A stretch of 64,000 nt of DNA from JALYXV01 sp963791545 (GCA_963791545.1 CAWBSR010000018.1:416645-480644); one strand, 5' to 3'. Shown: positions 8,621 through 18,254, counted from the stretch's first letter. Made by a program: numbers and translations. Notes: generated by a model not told the origin, from the letters alone.

Positions 8621-9369
8621 CACGAGGGTGGCCGCTTTTCGATGAAAGCTCTCGGGCCCTCGGCGAAGTCGTCGGTCCGGCCCACCTTGGCAAAGGCCTC
8701 CGCGGTGAGCTTCCAGAGCGTGGCGTCGTTTTCGCTCAGGGCTTGGGCGGCCACACTGCGGCTGGCCCACACCGCGTGGGGGGCGTTGGCCACGATGCGG
8801 GTCGCCAGCATCTGCGCCGCCGCCAGGGCCTCGTCCGGGTCGACCAGGACATTAACCAGACCGAGCTCGTAGGCGAGTTCCGCCGCGATCGGGTCGCCGG
8901 TCAGGATCAACTCCATGGCCACTTTGGGCCCGACCGCCCGGGGAAGCCGGAACAACCCGCCGCCGGCCGCGATCAACGACCGTTTGACCTCCGGTAGCCC
9001 GAACACCGCCCGGCGGGACGCCACCACCAGGTCGCAGGCCAGCACCATCTCGAATCCGCCCGCCAGGGCGGGGCCGTCGACCGCCGCGATGATGGGCTTG
9101 GTGCGCTCGCGCTGGACGATCCCCGCGAATCCGCCTCTCTCGGTGCGCAGCGCCGAGGCGTGACCCGAGGCGATGGCCTTGAGGTCGGCGCCCGCGCAGA
9201 AGACGGTGCCCTCTCCGGTCAGGATGCCGACCCAGCACTCCGGGTCGGATTCGAGCCGGTCAATGGCGTGTTCGATGCCGGTGGCCACGGCCCCGTCGAC
9301 CGCGTTGCGGGCTTCCGGCCGCCCGATCGTGATGACCGCCACGCGATTGGCCACCAGGTAGTCGATCAT
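8608..9369 (-). CDS. enoyl-CoA hydratase/isomerase family protein
   Basis: A 253-residue crotonase-fold protein acting on acyl-CoA thioesters. Visible motifs are the oxyanion-hole segment AGADLKAIA (preceded by GTVFC), the second CoA-pocket segment AVDGPALAGGFEMVLACD, and ASRRAVFGLPEVKRSLIAAGGG. One Glu of the catalytic pair appears in FGLPEVKR. The start ATG at 9369 is chosen because the protein then begins at the first beta strand (MIDYLVANRVAVITI); the open frame extends upstream into low-complexity sequence. It converges on the Nudix gene. Substrate unknown; a fatty-acid or aromatic beta-oxidation role is likely. Confidence 0.88.
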   Translation of the reverse strand: MIDYLVANRVAVITIGRPEARNAVDGAVATGIEHAIDRLESDPECWVGILTGEGTVFCAGADLKAIASGHASALRTERGGFAGIVQRERTKPIIAAVDGPALAGGFEMVLACDLVVASRRAVFGLPEVKRSLIAAGGGLFRLPRAVGPKVAMELILTGDPIAAELAYELGLVNVLVDPDEALAAAQMLATRIVANAPHAVWASRSVAAQALSENDATLWKLTAEAFAKVGRTDDFAEGPRAFIEKRPPSWTGR

Positions 9370-9581
9370 TTTCTCGACAGTAGTGGCCCCCCTCGTGCGG
9401 GCCGGGGACCCGAGCTCCCGCGCCGAGGGCCACGATCCACTGCCCTGGGCCGACCCCATGCATTGGATTCCCGAGCCGCCCCGCCTGGTGGCCGTGGGGG
9501 GGACGGGCCGGGCCCGGCGCCGACAGAGGCGCTGAAATGAGACGGGAATACGGGGGCGCGGGCGCGGGGGCGGACCGGGAC

Positions 9582-11489
9582 TTACGTTGGCGAGGGGGCG
9601 CTGGGGCGGACCGGGCCCGGGGGTGAGGGGGCGCTGGGGCGGACCGGGCCCGAGGGTGAGGGGGCGCTGGGGCGGACCGGGCCCGGGGGTGGGGGGGCGC
9701 TGGGGCGGACCGGGCCCGGGGGCGGTGGCATCGAAATCCCCAGCATGGCGGCCAGGGCGGGAACCCGCCCCGACTGCTGGCGAGCCGCCTGCAGCAACGG
9801 CTCGGGGGCGTCGGTCGGGAGCCCCTCGGGCTTGACCTGACGGCGGATGGGGGAGGCGGCCACCGCTTCCAGCATGGCGGCCCACCGTTCGCTGGGCGTG
9901 TCGGGGCTCATGGCCCGGCCCGCCGCCTCCGTCAGCTGAATGGCCAACTCGGCGGGCAGCTTGGTCGTGGCGTCGGGCGGGCGGGCGGATAGCCGGAGGG
10001 CCCGTACCACGCGGGTTTCGGCCAGGTTGGTCTGGATCTCGTCGACCCAGCCGGCCCGGAGGGCTTCTACGCGGCGTTCCAGGGTCTCCCGGAGGCTGGC
10101 CGCCAGGTTGCGCGACTCATCGTCGCGCGCTGCGCTCGCCCCGTCCAGGATGGCTCGGAGGTCGCGTAATGGCAGTTCATCGGCCAGTTTGGCGGCCGCG
10201 TCGGCGCGGTCGCGCCACTCCGCGGACTTGACCTTGGGGAGGAGCTGCTCGGCGATGGCGAGGAGAGCGTCGGCATTGGGGGCCGGGCGGCCCTCGGCCG
10301 CGGCCTTCTCGTTTTCCAGGTGGATGGCGGTGCGCACTGCGGGAATGCCACCCCGGATCACCTGTTCCGCGATGGGGCGATGCTCCGGGGGGAGGGATTC
10401 GAGAAGGGCGTTGCGGAAGGCGCTGCCCGGGTTGAGGCGCCGGGCCTTGGGGTGCTCGGGTCCCCCCGGGCCGCTACCTGCGCCCGATGAGCGCCCGCCG
10501 GCGCCAGCCGGCGGGCCTTGATCACGGGGGGGCCGGGCCGACCGTGCCCGCGACCCGCTGGCGGTCGGGGCGCTGCCGGATCCTCCTGAGGGGCCGCCGC
10601 CCGATCCTCCTGGGGGGCCGCCGCCGGGACCACGAGAGCCGCCGGGACCGCGATCTGTGGTCCGGGGCCCGCTTCCGCCACTGCTGCCGCGGCTGTCGAT
10701 GGAGCCAGTGGCCCCGGGGCCGCCGTGAGCAACGCCAGGACCGCCGGGGGGGCCGCCGTGAGCAACGCCAGGGCCGCCGGGGGAACCGCCGGGACCGCCA
10801 CTGGGGCCGCCGCCGCCGGCTCCCGCGTCCGTGGGGCCGGCGGCGGTCTTGGCGGAATCGCCGTCGCCGCTCCCGCCGCCCCCAGAACCACCGGGGCCGC
10901 CTCGGCCGCCGGGGCCACCGGGGCCACCGGGGCCACCGCGGCGACGCTCGCCGCCACCGCCGCTTCCGGGGCCGCCACCGGTCGTGAGGGGTCCCCCGGG
11001 ACGAGAGCCCCGGTCGACCCGTGGATGATCCCCCCGCGGGGACCGGCCGCCGCCGGCGCCGCGGTCAAAGCCATCGGTCCCAGCGGGGCGGGCGGCGCGA
11101 TCAGGTCGATCGCCGGCGCCGCGACCGCCGGCGCCGAGCCCGTTGCGGTCCCCTGCGCCCTCGCGGCGGGGCCGCCGGGGGGCGTCGTCGCCGTCGCGAG
11201 GCGGCCGGGCCAGGCTGGTGGTCACGCCCGGAACGGGCGCACGAGGTGGTCCGATTACCTCGAGGCGCTCCGGCTCCGCCCGCTTCTCCTTGGACGGCAG
11301 GACGGCGACGATGGTGATGCCTTCGACCTCGAACTCGGCGTCGACTCGGAGCACATCGCCCGCCTTGGCGCCCTCGGAGAGGAGGTTTCCGTCGAGAATG
11401 CCGCGAGGCTTCAGGGCCCCGGCGGCCCGCCATGTCCAGCTGCCATCAGGCCGCGAGCTAGTCAGCTCAATGTCAATCCTGCGGGCCAT
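9582..11489 (-). CDS. large low-complexity protein with conserved helical core
   Basis: A 635-residue protein I cannot assign to a named family. The first ~75 residues look like a conserved beta domain (SWTWRAAGALKPRGILDGNLL, KAGDVLRVDAEFEVEGI). Residues about 100-350 are a Gly/Pro/Arg/Ser-rich linker with collagen-like GG-P repeats. Residues about 350-575 form a well-behaved helical domain (LNPGSAFRNALLESLPPEH, LRDLRAILDGASAARDDES). The C-terminus is four copies of an 11-residue GPVRPSAPxPx repeat. There is no signal peptide or membrane segment. The N-terminal and helical blocks resemble hypothetical proteins of Acidimicrobiia-type genomes, as far as I recall. Confidence 0.7.
   Translation of the reverse strand: MARRIDIELTSSRPDGSWTWRAAGALKPRGILDGNLLSEGAKAGDVLRVDAEFEVEGITIVAVLPSKEKRAEPERLEVIGPPRAPVPGVTTSLARPPRDGDDAPRRPRREGAGDRNGLGAGGRGAGDRPDRAARPAGTDGFDRGAGGGRSPRGDHPRVDRGSRPGGPLTTGGGPGSGGGGERRRGGPGGPGGPGGRGGPGGSGGGGSGDGDSAKTAAGPTDAGAGGGGPSGGPGGSPGGPGVAHGGPPGGPGVAHGGPGATGSIDSRGSSGGSGPRTTDRGPGGSRGPGGGPPGGSGGGPSGGSGSAPTASGSRARSARPPRDQGPPAGAGGRSSGAGSGPGGPEHPKARRLNPGSAFRNALLESLPPEHRPIAEQVIRGGIPAVRTAIHLENEKAAAEGRPAPNADALLAIAEQLLPKVKSAEWRDRADAAAKLADELPLRDLRAILDGASAARDDESRNLAASLRETLERRVEALRAGWVDEIQTNLAETRVVRALRLSARPPDATTKLPAELAIQLTEAAGRAMSPDTPSERWAAMLEAVAASPIRRQVKPEGLPTDAPEPLLQAARQQSGRVPALAAMLGISMPPPPGPVRPSAPPPPGPVRPSAPSPSGPVRPSAPSPPGPVRPSAPSPT
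9598..9729 (-). repeat. 33-bp coding repeat, 4 copies
   Basis: Four units of 33 bp, starting at 9598, 9631, 9664 and 9697 on the plus strand (GCGCTGGGGCGGACCGGGCC...). They encode the Pro-rich 11-residue tail repeats of the 9582-11489 protein. The frame is preserved whatever the copy number. Confidence 0.85.
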
Positions 11490-11570
11490 GCGCTCAACTT
11501 ACAACGGTTTTCGGTGTCGCTCCGTGGCGCTTTGTCACCCCACCCCTTCACCGGTGGGTAGGGCGAGGTC

Positions 11571-12210
11571 ATGTGTGACGGATATTGGCTCGCTCGGGAG
11601 CCGCCAGCCTTCACCCGTCGCCGCGGCGAGCCACTGATGACGGATATTGGCTCGCTCGGGAGCCGCCAGCCTTCACCCGTCGCCGCGGCGAGCCGCCGAT
11701 GACGGATATTGGCTCGCTCGGGAGCCGCCAGCCTTCACCCGTCGCTGAGGCGAGCCGCCGATGACGGATATTGGCTCGCTCGGGAGCCGCCAGCCTTCAC
11801 CCGTCGCTGCGGCGAGCCGCTGATGACGGATATTGGCTCGCCCGGGAGCCGCCAGCCTTTACCCGTCGCTGAGGCGAGCCACTGATGACGGATATTGGCT
11901 CGCCCGGGAGCCGCCAGCCTTCACCCGTCGCTGCGGCGAGCCGCCGGTTACGGATATTGGCTCGCCCGGGAGCCGCCAGCCTTTACCCGTCGCTGAGGCG
12001 AGCCGCCGGTGACGGATATTGGCTCGCCCGGGAGCCGCCAGCCTTTACCCGTCGCTGCGGCGAGCCGCCGATGACGGATATTGGCTCGCCCGGGAGCCGC
12101 CAGCCTTTACCCGTCGCTGAGGCGAGCCGCCGATGACGGATATTGGCTCGCCCGGGAGCCGCCAGCCTTTACCCGTCGCTGCGGCGAGCCACTGATGACG
12201 GATATTGGCC
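11571..12210. repeat. 62-bp tandem repeat array, 10 full copies
   Basis: The landmark GATATTGG recurs exactly every 62 bp at 11581, 11643, 11705, 11767, 11829, 11891, 11953, 12015, 12077, 12139 and 12201; the last copy is cut after GATATTGGCC. Units 1-4 carry CTCGCTCGGG and units 5-10 carry CTCGCCCGGG. A second variable block alternates GCTGCGG and GCTGAGG. Each unit contains GGCTCGC near one end and GCGAGCC near the other, so it can fold into a stem-loop, plus a nested GGCTC...GAGCC hairpin. The period is not a multiple of three and spurious ORFs change reading, so it is non-coding. It fills the gap between the MMPL stop and the start of the 9582-11489 gene. Confidence 0.95.
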
Positions 12211-12223
12211 CCGGTGATCGAGG

Positions 12224-14443
12224 TCAGTTGGACGCGCCTACCCCTGCCAGTTCCCGGTCGGGCTCGGGCAGCACCTCGACCGAGAGGGTGGGGACGGCTC
12301 GGTCCAGCCAGCGGGGGAACCACCAGTTGGCCTTACCGAGAAGTTCCATCGTGGCGGGCACGAGCACCATCCGCACCAGGGTGGCGTCGACCAGCACTGC
12401 CGTCGCCAGACCCAGCCCGAACAGCTTGAGGATCCGCAGGTCGCCGAGGACGAAGCTGCCGAAGACGCAGACCATGATGGCGGCGGCGGCGGTGATGACC
12501 CGGGCCGTCTCGGCCAGGCCGTCGGCGACGGCGGTGGCGTTATCGCCGCTCTTGAGCCACTCCTCCCGTATCCGGGAGAGCAGAAAGACTTCGTAGTCCA
12601 TCGAGAGGCCGAAGAGGATGGTGAACAGCATGAGCGGCACCCAGGGGTCGATCGGGGCCACCTTCCCGATACCGAAGAACGAGCCCAACCAGCCCCACTG
12701 GAACACGGCCACGATGACCCCGTAGGCGGCGCCGATGGAAAGCAGGTTCATGATCGCCGCTTTGATCGGCACCGCGATCGACCGGAAGACGGCCATCAGT
12801 AGCAGGAACGACAGGATCACGACGCCGCCGATCACGAGGAACAACCGGCTGGACAGCTGCTTCGACGCGTCCACGCCGCCAGCGGTGAGGCCGCCGGTAT
12901 AGGCGACGACTCCAGTGCCGGCCAACGTTTGGGGCACCACGTGGCGGACCCGCTGGACGAACGACTGCGTGGCCGCCGCCTGAGGCGCGGTCCTGGGTGT
13001 GACCACGATGACCGCGGTGTCACCGGCGGGGTTCAGCGTCGGCGGGGTGACGAATGCCGCAACGGGGTCGGCCCTTAGAGCCTCGACCAACTTGTTCAGG
13101 GCGGCCACGTCGGCGCCGCCGTGGGGGAGCTTGGCGGCGATCACCAGGGGGCCGTTGGCGCCGGGCCCGAAGCCCTGGGCCAGCAGGTCATAGGCCCGGC
13201 GGGTGGTGAAGCTGGTCGGGTCGTTGCCGGAGTCGCTGAAAGCCAGGCGCATCGAGAAGATGGGCACAGCCATGGCCAGCAGCACCAGCAGGGCGGCGAC
13301 GCCGGCCCGCCAGGGGTGGCGCTGGATGACCCGGCTCCACCGCCAGGCCAGCGTCTGGCGGGTGTCGCCCCGGTGGCGGAGGTGGGGGATCTGGATCTTG
13401 TCGATGGCCCGGCCGGTGAAGCCGAGCAATGCGGGCAGGAGCGTCAGGGCGGCGGCCATGACCAGAACCACCGCGATGATGGCCCCGAATGCCAGGCCGT
13501 AGACGAACGACAGGCCCATCAACATCATGCCGAAGAGCGAGATGATGACGGTCGTCCCGGCGAACAGCACGGCTCGCCCGGAGGTGGCCAGGGCCAGGAT
13601 GACGGCGTGCTCGGAGTCGGCGCCGTCGTGCAGGTCCTGTCGGAAGCGGGTCACTATGAACAGGGCGTAGTCAATGCCCACCCCGATGCCGATCATGGCC
13701 GCCAACTGGGTGGCGAAGGTGGGCACCGTGATGAGATGACTGACGAGGTTGATGAGCGGGACGCCGGTGCCGAACAGGCCGAAGATCACGGCGGTGAGGA
13801 TGGGCAAACCCATGGCTACGACGGACCCGAACGCCAGCAGCAGGATGAGAATGGCTGCGATGATGCCGACGAATTCGGCGGCGCCGAAACTGAACGCCTG
13901 CCCCTTGGCGGCCGGCTGACCGCCCAGCTCCACCTCGATACCCGTTTTGTTGAGCGCTTTACCCTGGGCGACCAGGCTCTGCATGTCCTTCTTGGGCAGA
14001 TCCTGGGTGGTCTTGTCGAACTGTATGACGGAGTAGGCGATACGGGGATCGATACTCGAGATCTGACCCTGGGCCCCCTGGTCGAACGGGCCCCGGACGC
14101 TCAGCACATGGGGCTGTCGGGCGAGGCGCTGGTCGGCTTCGTCGATGGCCGCCCGAGCAGCTGGTGAGGTGACGGGGTCGGAGGTCTTGAACACCGCGTT
14201 GGCGGTGTCGCCGGCCCGAGCCGGGAACTTGGCGGTCAGCAGGTTCTGGGCCAGTTGGGCCTGGGAGTTGCCCCCGCTGAACTTGTCCTCGAACTTGCCC
14301 TTGACTATGCCCGATGCGGCGTTCAGGACGATGAAGGCGACTATCCAGGTGATCAGCACCAGCCGTCGGCGCTCATAACAGAACCGGGCCAGGCGGCCGA
14401 TTTTGGTGCCCTCGATGGTCGGCGGAAGTTCCTTCGAGCTCAT
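12224..14443 (-). CDS. MMPL/RND family transporter
   Basis: A 739-residue MMPL exporter, with about 12 membrane segments in the two-half RND arrangement. There is one segment near residue 25 (LVLITWIVAFIVLNAASG) and then a large extracytoplasmic loop. A bundle of five segments follows (FVGIIAAILILLLAFG, IGIGVGIDYALFIVTRFR), then the same pattern in the second half (LLFTILFGLSMDYEVFLLSRI). The two GxxxDY motifs are the proton-relay region typical of MMPL proteins, which export lipids, siderophores or drugs. The start ATG at 14443 has AAGGA 8 bp upstream. Its stop lies 14 bp from the 62-bp repeat array. Confidence 0.9.
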   Translation of the reverse strand: MSSKELPPTIEGTKIGRLARFCYERRRLVLITWIVAFIVLNAASGIVKGKFEDKFSGGNSQAQLAQNLLTAKFPARAGDTANAVFKTSDPVTSPAARAAIDEADQRLARQPHVLSVRGPFDQGAQGQISSIDPRIAYSVIQFDKTTQDLPKKDMQSLVAQGKALNKTGIEVELGGQPAAKGQAFSFGAAEFVGIIAAILILLLAFGSVVAMGLPILTAVIFGLFGTGVPLINLVSHLITVPTFATQLAAMIGIGVGIDYALFIVTRFRQDLHDGADSEHAVILALATSGRAVLFAGTTVIISLFGMMLMGLSFVYGLAFGAIIAVVLVMAAALTLLPALLGFTGRAIDKIQIPHLRHRGDTRQTLAWRWSRVIQRHPWRAGVAALLVLLAMAVPIFSMRLAFSDSGNDPTSFTTRRAYDLLAQGFGPGANGPLVIAAKLPHGGADVAALNKLVEALRADPVAAFVTPPTLNPAGDTAVIVVTPRTAPQAAATQSFVQRVRHVVPQTLAGTGVVAYTGGLTAGGVDASKQLSSRLFLVIGGVVILSFLLLMAVFRSIAVPIKAAIMNLLSIGAAYGVIVAVFQWGWLGSFFGIGKVAPIDPWVPLMLFTILFGLSMDYEVFLLSRIREEWLKSGDNATAVADGLAETARVITAAAAIMVCVFGSFVLGDLRILKLFGLGLATAVLVDATLVRMVLVPATMELLGKANWWFPRWLDRAVPTLSVEVLPEPDRELAGVGASN

Positions 14444-14547
14444 GATTACATCCTTACAGGGCGGCTGCCCTAGGTTGGGCAAGTTTCGGGACGGTCAGTT
14501 CGACGCCGGGATGGGGGCAAAGTAATCGCCGACCGGTTTCGGTGGCC

Positions 14548-15315
14548 CTATTCCTCCAGCAGATCGGGTTGGCGGCTCACGATCCAGTCGTAGAGGGGCT
14601 GGAACGAGAACCAACCGGCCAGGTGGCTCCCGATCTGGCTCCAGGTCAGGCGGGCGACGTCGTCGTCGATCAGGTGGTAGCCCCCGACCGACATCGCCAG
14701 CAACTGGGCCTGGCAGCAGCGTTCCATGGCCAGGAACCACCAGACCGCCTCGTCGACGGAATGGCCCACCGTGAGCAGGCCGTGGTTGCTCAGGATGCAC
14801 GCCTTCTTGTCGCCCAGGGCATGGGCGATGCGCTTGCCCTCCTCGATGTCGTACACGACTCCCGCATAGTCGTCGAAGACCTCGTGATCGTCGAAGAACG
14901 AGCAGGCGTCCTGGGTAATGGGTTCCAGTTTGCGGTGCAGGGACGAGAACGCCTTGCCGTGCATGGAGTGGGAATGGGCGGCCGCCACCACGTCGGGGCG
15001 GGCGGCGTGGATCTGGGAGTGGATGCAGAAGGCGGCTGCGTTGACCGGCCAGTTGCCTTCGACCACCTGGCCATCATGGTTGACGAGGATCAGGTCCTTG
15101 ACCCGGACCTGGCTGAAGTGCATCCCGAAGGGGTTGACCCAGAAATGGTCGCGGCGTTCGGGATCACGGGCAGTGATATGACCGGCCACACCCTCGTCGA
15201 AGCCGAAGTGACCGAAAAGCCGGAATCCGGCCGCCAGCCGCTGTTTGTGGTACCGACGCTCTTGGGTCGGATCGTCGAACAGCGGTATCTGGTGCGGCGC
15301 GCGATCGCTCGCCAT
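14548..15315 (-). CDS. class II aldolase/adducin family protein
   Basis: A 255-residue member of the class II aldolase (fuculose-1-phosphate aldolase) fold. Zinc ligands are visible: the AAHSHSMHG motif at about residue 110 and LSNHGLLTVG at about 180. The upstream acidic catalytic region (EGVAGHITARDPE) is also present. Members cleave sugar phosphates or decarboxylate small acids; the substrate is not clear here. A strong SD (GAGGAGG) precedes the ATG by 4 bp. It follows the TetR gene on the same strand after 133 bp. Confidence 0.85.
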   Translation of the reverse strand: MASDRAPHQIPLFDDPTQERRYHKQRLAAGFRLFGHFGFDEGVAGHITARDPERRDHFWVNPFGMHFSQVRVKDLILVNHDGQVVEGNWPVNAAAFCIHSQIHAARPDVVAAAHSHSMHGKAFSSLHRKLEPITQDACSFFDDHEVFDDYAGVVYDIEEGKRIAHALGDKKACILSNHGLLTVGHSVDEAVWWFLAMERCCQAQLLAMSVGGYHLIDDDVARLTWSQIGSHLAGWFSFQPLYDWIVSRQPDLLEE

Positions 15316-15448
15316 GGCACCTCCTCTTGTGTCCCGCCTGGTATCGAGTCTTGTTTCGGTCAGTGCCAGCGCGGTTGTCCTGGCCCGATCGTATCGTCAG
15401 CGGTTGCCTTCGGCATCGCCATCCGAGCCTGCGACCGCCTCCGCGGTG

Positions 15449-16324
15449 CTAGCCGGCGCCGTCGCCGGCGGCTGCCCTTTTCTCGTTCAGGCGAGCCTTC
15501 AGACCCGCCATGATGACGTCCAGCCCAAAGTCGATCGAGGAACCCGAGAGGTACATGGCCGTTGCTTCGACGTTTGGGATCTCTTCGATGGGTAGGGCGG
15601 CGAAATAGGCCCGGAGCCGGTCCTCCTTCGACTTCGGCACTCGGGGGAGCTCCTGGCGGCGGCTCACCGGCCGGGTGCGGCCAACGAGCAGGTTGGCCAT
15701 GCTCCAGCGGTATAACAGTAGGAACGCGGCACCCGCCTCCTCGTCACTGAAGCCCGCCTCGCGCAGGAGGCCCACCGCATGTTCGGTATTGGCCAGCCCA
15801 TTGGGCCCCATGGTGACGCCCTCGGCATACACCCGCACGATGCCGGGATTATTCCGCCACATCTCGTGGTTGCGTCGGGCCTGGGCCCGGAGCCGGGCCT
15901 CCCAGTCTCCTTCGTCCTTGAGGCTCTTGACCACGACATCGCCAATGAGGTAATCGACGAGGAGGTCGACCAACTCCGCCTTGTCGGCCACATGGTTGTA
16001 CAGGGACATCGGCGTGACGTGCAGTGCCGACGCCACCCGGCGCATGGTGAGGGCATCGAGACCGTGTTCTTCGACCAGCGCCAGGGCGGTCAGCACGATC
16101 CGCCGCCTCGTCAGGGCCGGGCGGGGTGGGACTTCCTGGTCGTCGCGAGGAAGCCACCGCGGCTGGTCGAGGGGCGGCTCGACGGGCACGTGGTCCCGCT
16201 CACGGTAGGGAGCGCCGCCGCCCGCGCTCGAGGAGGCGGTGGCAGCCGACGCGGACGAGATGACGGCTCCCGGCTTAGGGGTGTGGCTGGCGGAGGACGT
16301 GGGATTGGCGGGAAGGCGTTCCAT
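15449..16324 (-). CDS. TetR family transcriptional regulator
   Basis: A DNA-binding repressor-type protein of up to 291 residues. The helix-turn-helix is clear (ALTRRRIVLTALALVEEHGL, DALTMRRVASALHVTPMSLYNHVADK). The ligand-binding domain is of the TetR C-terminal class that starts DEGDWEARLRAQARRNHEMW. The start is uncertain: ATG 16324 gives a long disordered leader of about 70 residues, and a GTG inside RDHVPVEPP would remove most of it. It lies 28 bp downstream of the catalase-like gene on the same strand, so it may regulate that locus. Confidence 0.82.
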   Translation of the reverse strand: MERLPANPTSSASHTPKPGAVISSASAATASSSAGGGAPYRERDHVPVEPPLDQPRWLPRDDQEVPPRPALTRRRIVLTALALVEEHGLDALTMRRVASALHVTPMSLYNHVADKAELVDLLVDYLIGDVVVKSLKDEGDWEARLRAQARRNHEMWRNNPGIVRVYAEGVTMGPNGLANTEHAVGLLREAGFSDEEAGAAFLLLYRWSMANLLVGRTRPVSRRQELPRVPKSKEDRLRAYFAALPIEEIPNVEATAMYLSGSSIDFGLDVIMAGLKARLNEKRAAAGDGAG

Positions 16325-16352
16325 TTTCGATGCCGCGTCGGAGAACCGGGCT

Positions 16353-17498
16353 CTAACGCCTTGGCCCGGCACCAAAGCCGGCACCATCGCCGCTACCAGC
16401 GAGGGCGGCTTCCAGGCGGCGCCGGTAGGAGCGCTCATAGACCGGGCCCCGAACGGCCAGCATGGGGTCGTCGGATACCGCTATTCCGGGCACCAGCCGG
16501 GTCGGGTTGAAGCTCAGAAGCTCACAGCCGTGCAGCTGGTCGTCGGGGACGTCGGTGAGCCGGAGTTGGCCCATGACCACCCGGGGACGGCGCGCCGACC
16601 AGGGTCGGGTGGAGTCGGTCAGGTCGTCGCCTTCCTCGGCCAGCTGGATGCGGAGCACGAATTCTGCGTGGCGGTTGGTGATCCGCTCCTTAAGTCCCCC
16701 CCGCAGGAAGTTGCCGCCGGCGCCGGCGCCGGCCACGGCCGACTGCACCCCATCGACCGGTTCCCAGTGGAATCGGGCATGGCGGATCGTCCCGTCGGGC
16801 CCCGTCAGGGTGAAGGTATGCACGGCGTGGAAGCAGCAGGTGGCGTAACTCTCGGGCACGAAGTTGCCAGACAGATACGCCAGCGCGGACCCCGCCTCGG
16901 GATTGTGGACGGCGAAGTCGTACAGGCCCTGGTCGCTCGACGCGACCCCGGCGGGGGGGGCCGGGTAGGGCGTCTCGAGGCGGATCATCTCGAGGAACCG
17001 CTGCCACGGTGAGCGGCTTTCGGGAACGACGGGGGTCGCCGCCCGCACGAAGCTGCGGAACCGCTCGACGCTGTTGACGAAGAACATGGGCAGCGTCATC
17101 GCGATCAGGTCGGTCTCGCGCTCGGATCGCATGACGCCCCACTGGTCCTTGGTCACCTGGCCCAGATGAAACTTCACGGCCATCCCCCGGACCTGGGGAA
17201 CCGAGTCGGGCTGATCGAGATCACCGGTCCCGTTGGAGAACCGGACGGTGGCCGGCACCCTCCCCCCCGCGAAATGGGCCGCGGTGGTAACCGACGACGC
17301 GGCGGGACTGGGGCTGAACCACCCCGTGGCGGCGATGCCGGGGGCATGGATGGGGCGGGTACCCTCCCGGTGGGCCGGGCAGGACCTGATGATGTCCTCG
17401 ACAAGCTCCTCGGCGAGGTCTCCGCTCTCGTGGCCGTCGGGTGGTGTCACCGGGCTGGGCACTTTACAAACTGTATCCATCCCCTCGGCGAAGTCCAC
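16353..17498 (-). CDS. catalase-like haem peroxidase (SrpA-type)
   Basis: A 381-residue catalase-superfamily protein, shorter than a classical catalase (about 480 or more). Seen in order: RPIHAPGIAATGWF with the distal His, VRFSNGTGDLDQ then VRGMAVKFHL, the PESYATCCFHAVHTF block, and FNPTRLVPGIAVSDDPML near the C-terminus. The last matches the family's FxPTRxVxGIxPSxDP signature. This small class lacks the tail domains and usually acts as an organic-peroxide-dependent peroxidase or fatty-acid hydroperoxide-acting enzyme. It is divergent from the DyP locus, with only 64-84 bp between the starts, so the region is probably one oxidative-stress or peroxide unit. Confidence 0.85.
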   Translation of the reverse strand: MDFAEGMDTVCKVPSPVTPPDGHESGDLAEELVEDIIRSCPAHREGTRPIHAPGIAATGWFSPSPAASSVTTAAHFAGGRVPATVRFSNGTGDLDQPDSVPQVRGMAVKFHLGQVTKDQWGVMRSERETDLIAMTLPMFFVNSVERFRSFVRAATPVVPESRSPWQRFLEMIRLETPYPAPPAGVASSDQGLYDFAVHNPEAGSALAYLSGNFVPESYATCCFHAVHTFTLTGPDGTIRHARFHWEPVDGVQSAVAGAGAGGNFLRGGLKERITNRHAEFVLRIQLAEEGDDLTDSTRPWSARRPRVVMGQLRLTDVPDDQLHGCELLSFNPTRLVPGIAVSDDPMLAVRGPVYERSYRRRLEAALAGSGDGAGFGAGPRR

Positions 17499-17582
17499 GG
17501 ACCCGTCCGGGGAATTAGACGGATGGATAGAAGTTCGGGGACTGGTTGCCGGGTCTGGCCGATGTCCCTAGGCTCGGCCGCC

Positions 17583-18254
17583 ATGGCGCCGGGCACCGGT
17601 CGTAGGGGTACCTGGGCCCGTTGCAAGGCCTACCTCGCCGATCCACGACAGGCGCCGAAGGTGATGATGGGCTCGGTCCTGACGGCCATTTGGTCCCATT
17701 TCGAGCCGCCGGTCACGGTGCCCGTCAAGTCGTCCCTGGCCCCGTCTGACAATCTGCAGACCCCGATGAACCTGGTCATGCCGCTGCGGTTCCCCCACGT
17801 GGCCTACCGGGCCCAGCTGGGGCACATGCTGTTCAACGCCGCCGACGAAATCCTGGCCGGGCTCAACAATGTCGGTACCGTCCATTTCGCCCGCTTCGAC
17901 GTCATCGACGGCAACCTGTGCATGTTTTCGATATTCGACGGCGATTTCAATGGCTATATCCGTGACTTCATCGGAGCCATCGGTGGCGCCTTCGATGGGA
18001 TCATGGACTTCGTAAAGGACCCGGCACCAACCCCCTGCGGACAGTACGTCGACGAGTTCGTTGACTGGGTCCGCCAACATGACTCGTTGCAGATGCCTGA
18101 TCTCCCGACTGATGTGGACTCGAATCTGGTGGCGTTGCCGCGGAAAACCCTCTTGTTGCTGCGTCAGAACGGCAACGCCCAGATGGGAATCTACCGAGGC
18201 TATCCCGGTTACTCCGTCGCCCAGATACGTGACGGTCTCGGGATCGGGTGGTAG
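17583..18254 (+). CDS. peroxidase-associated alpha/beta-barrel-like protein
   Basis: About 223 residues from ATG 17583 (an in-frame ATG at 17562 adds seven). I do not know a formal name. The segment NNVGTVHFARFDVIDGNLC followed by MFSIFDGDFNGYIRDFI resembles the ferredoxin-like haem-peroxidase/DyP half-fold often found beside or fused to catalase-like and DyP proteins. No haem-ligand motif is obvious. The stop overlaps the start of the DyP gene by 7 bp, so the two are translationally coupled. It could be a structural partner of the peroxidase; this is inference from position and fold impression. Confidence 0.7.
   Translation: MAPGTGRRGTWARCKAYLADPRQAPKVMMGSVLTAIWSHFEPPVTVPVKSSLAPSDNLQTPMNLVMPLRFPHVAYRAQLGHMLFNAADEILAGLNNVGTVHFARFDVIDGNLCMFSIFDGDFNGYIRDFIGAIGGAFDGIMDFVKDPAPTPCGQYVDEFVDWVRQHDSLQMPDLPTDVDSNLVALPRKTLLLLRQNGNAQMGIYRGYPGYSVAQIRDGLGIGW

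Noticed and set aside
11571..12210. The 62-bp array as a CRISPR
   Set aside because: The whole unit repeats; there are no unique spacers between constant repeats and no cas genes.
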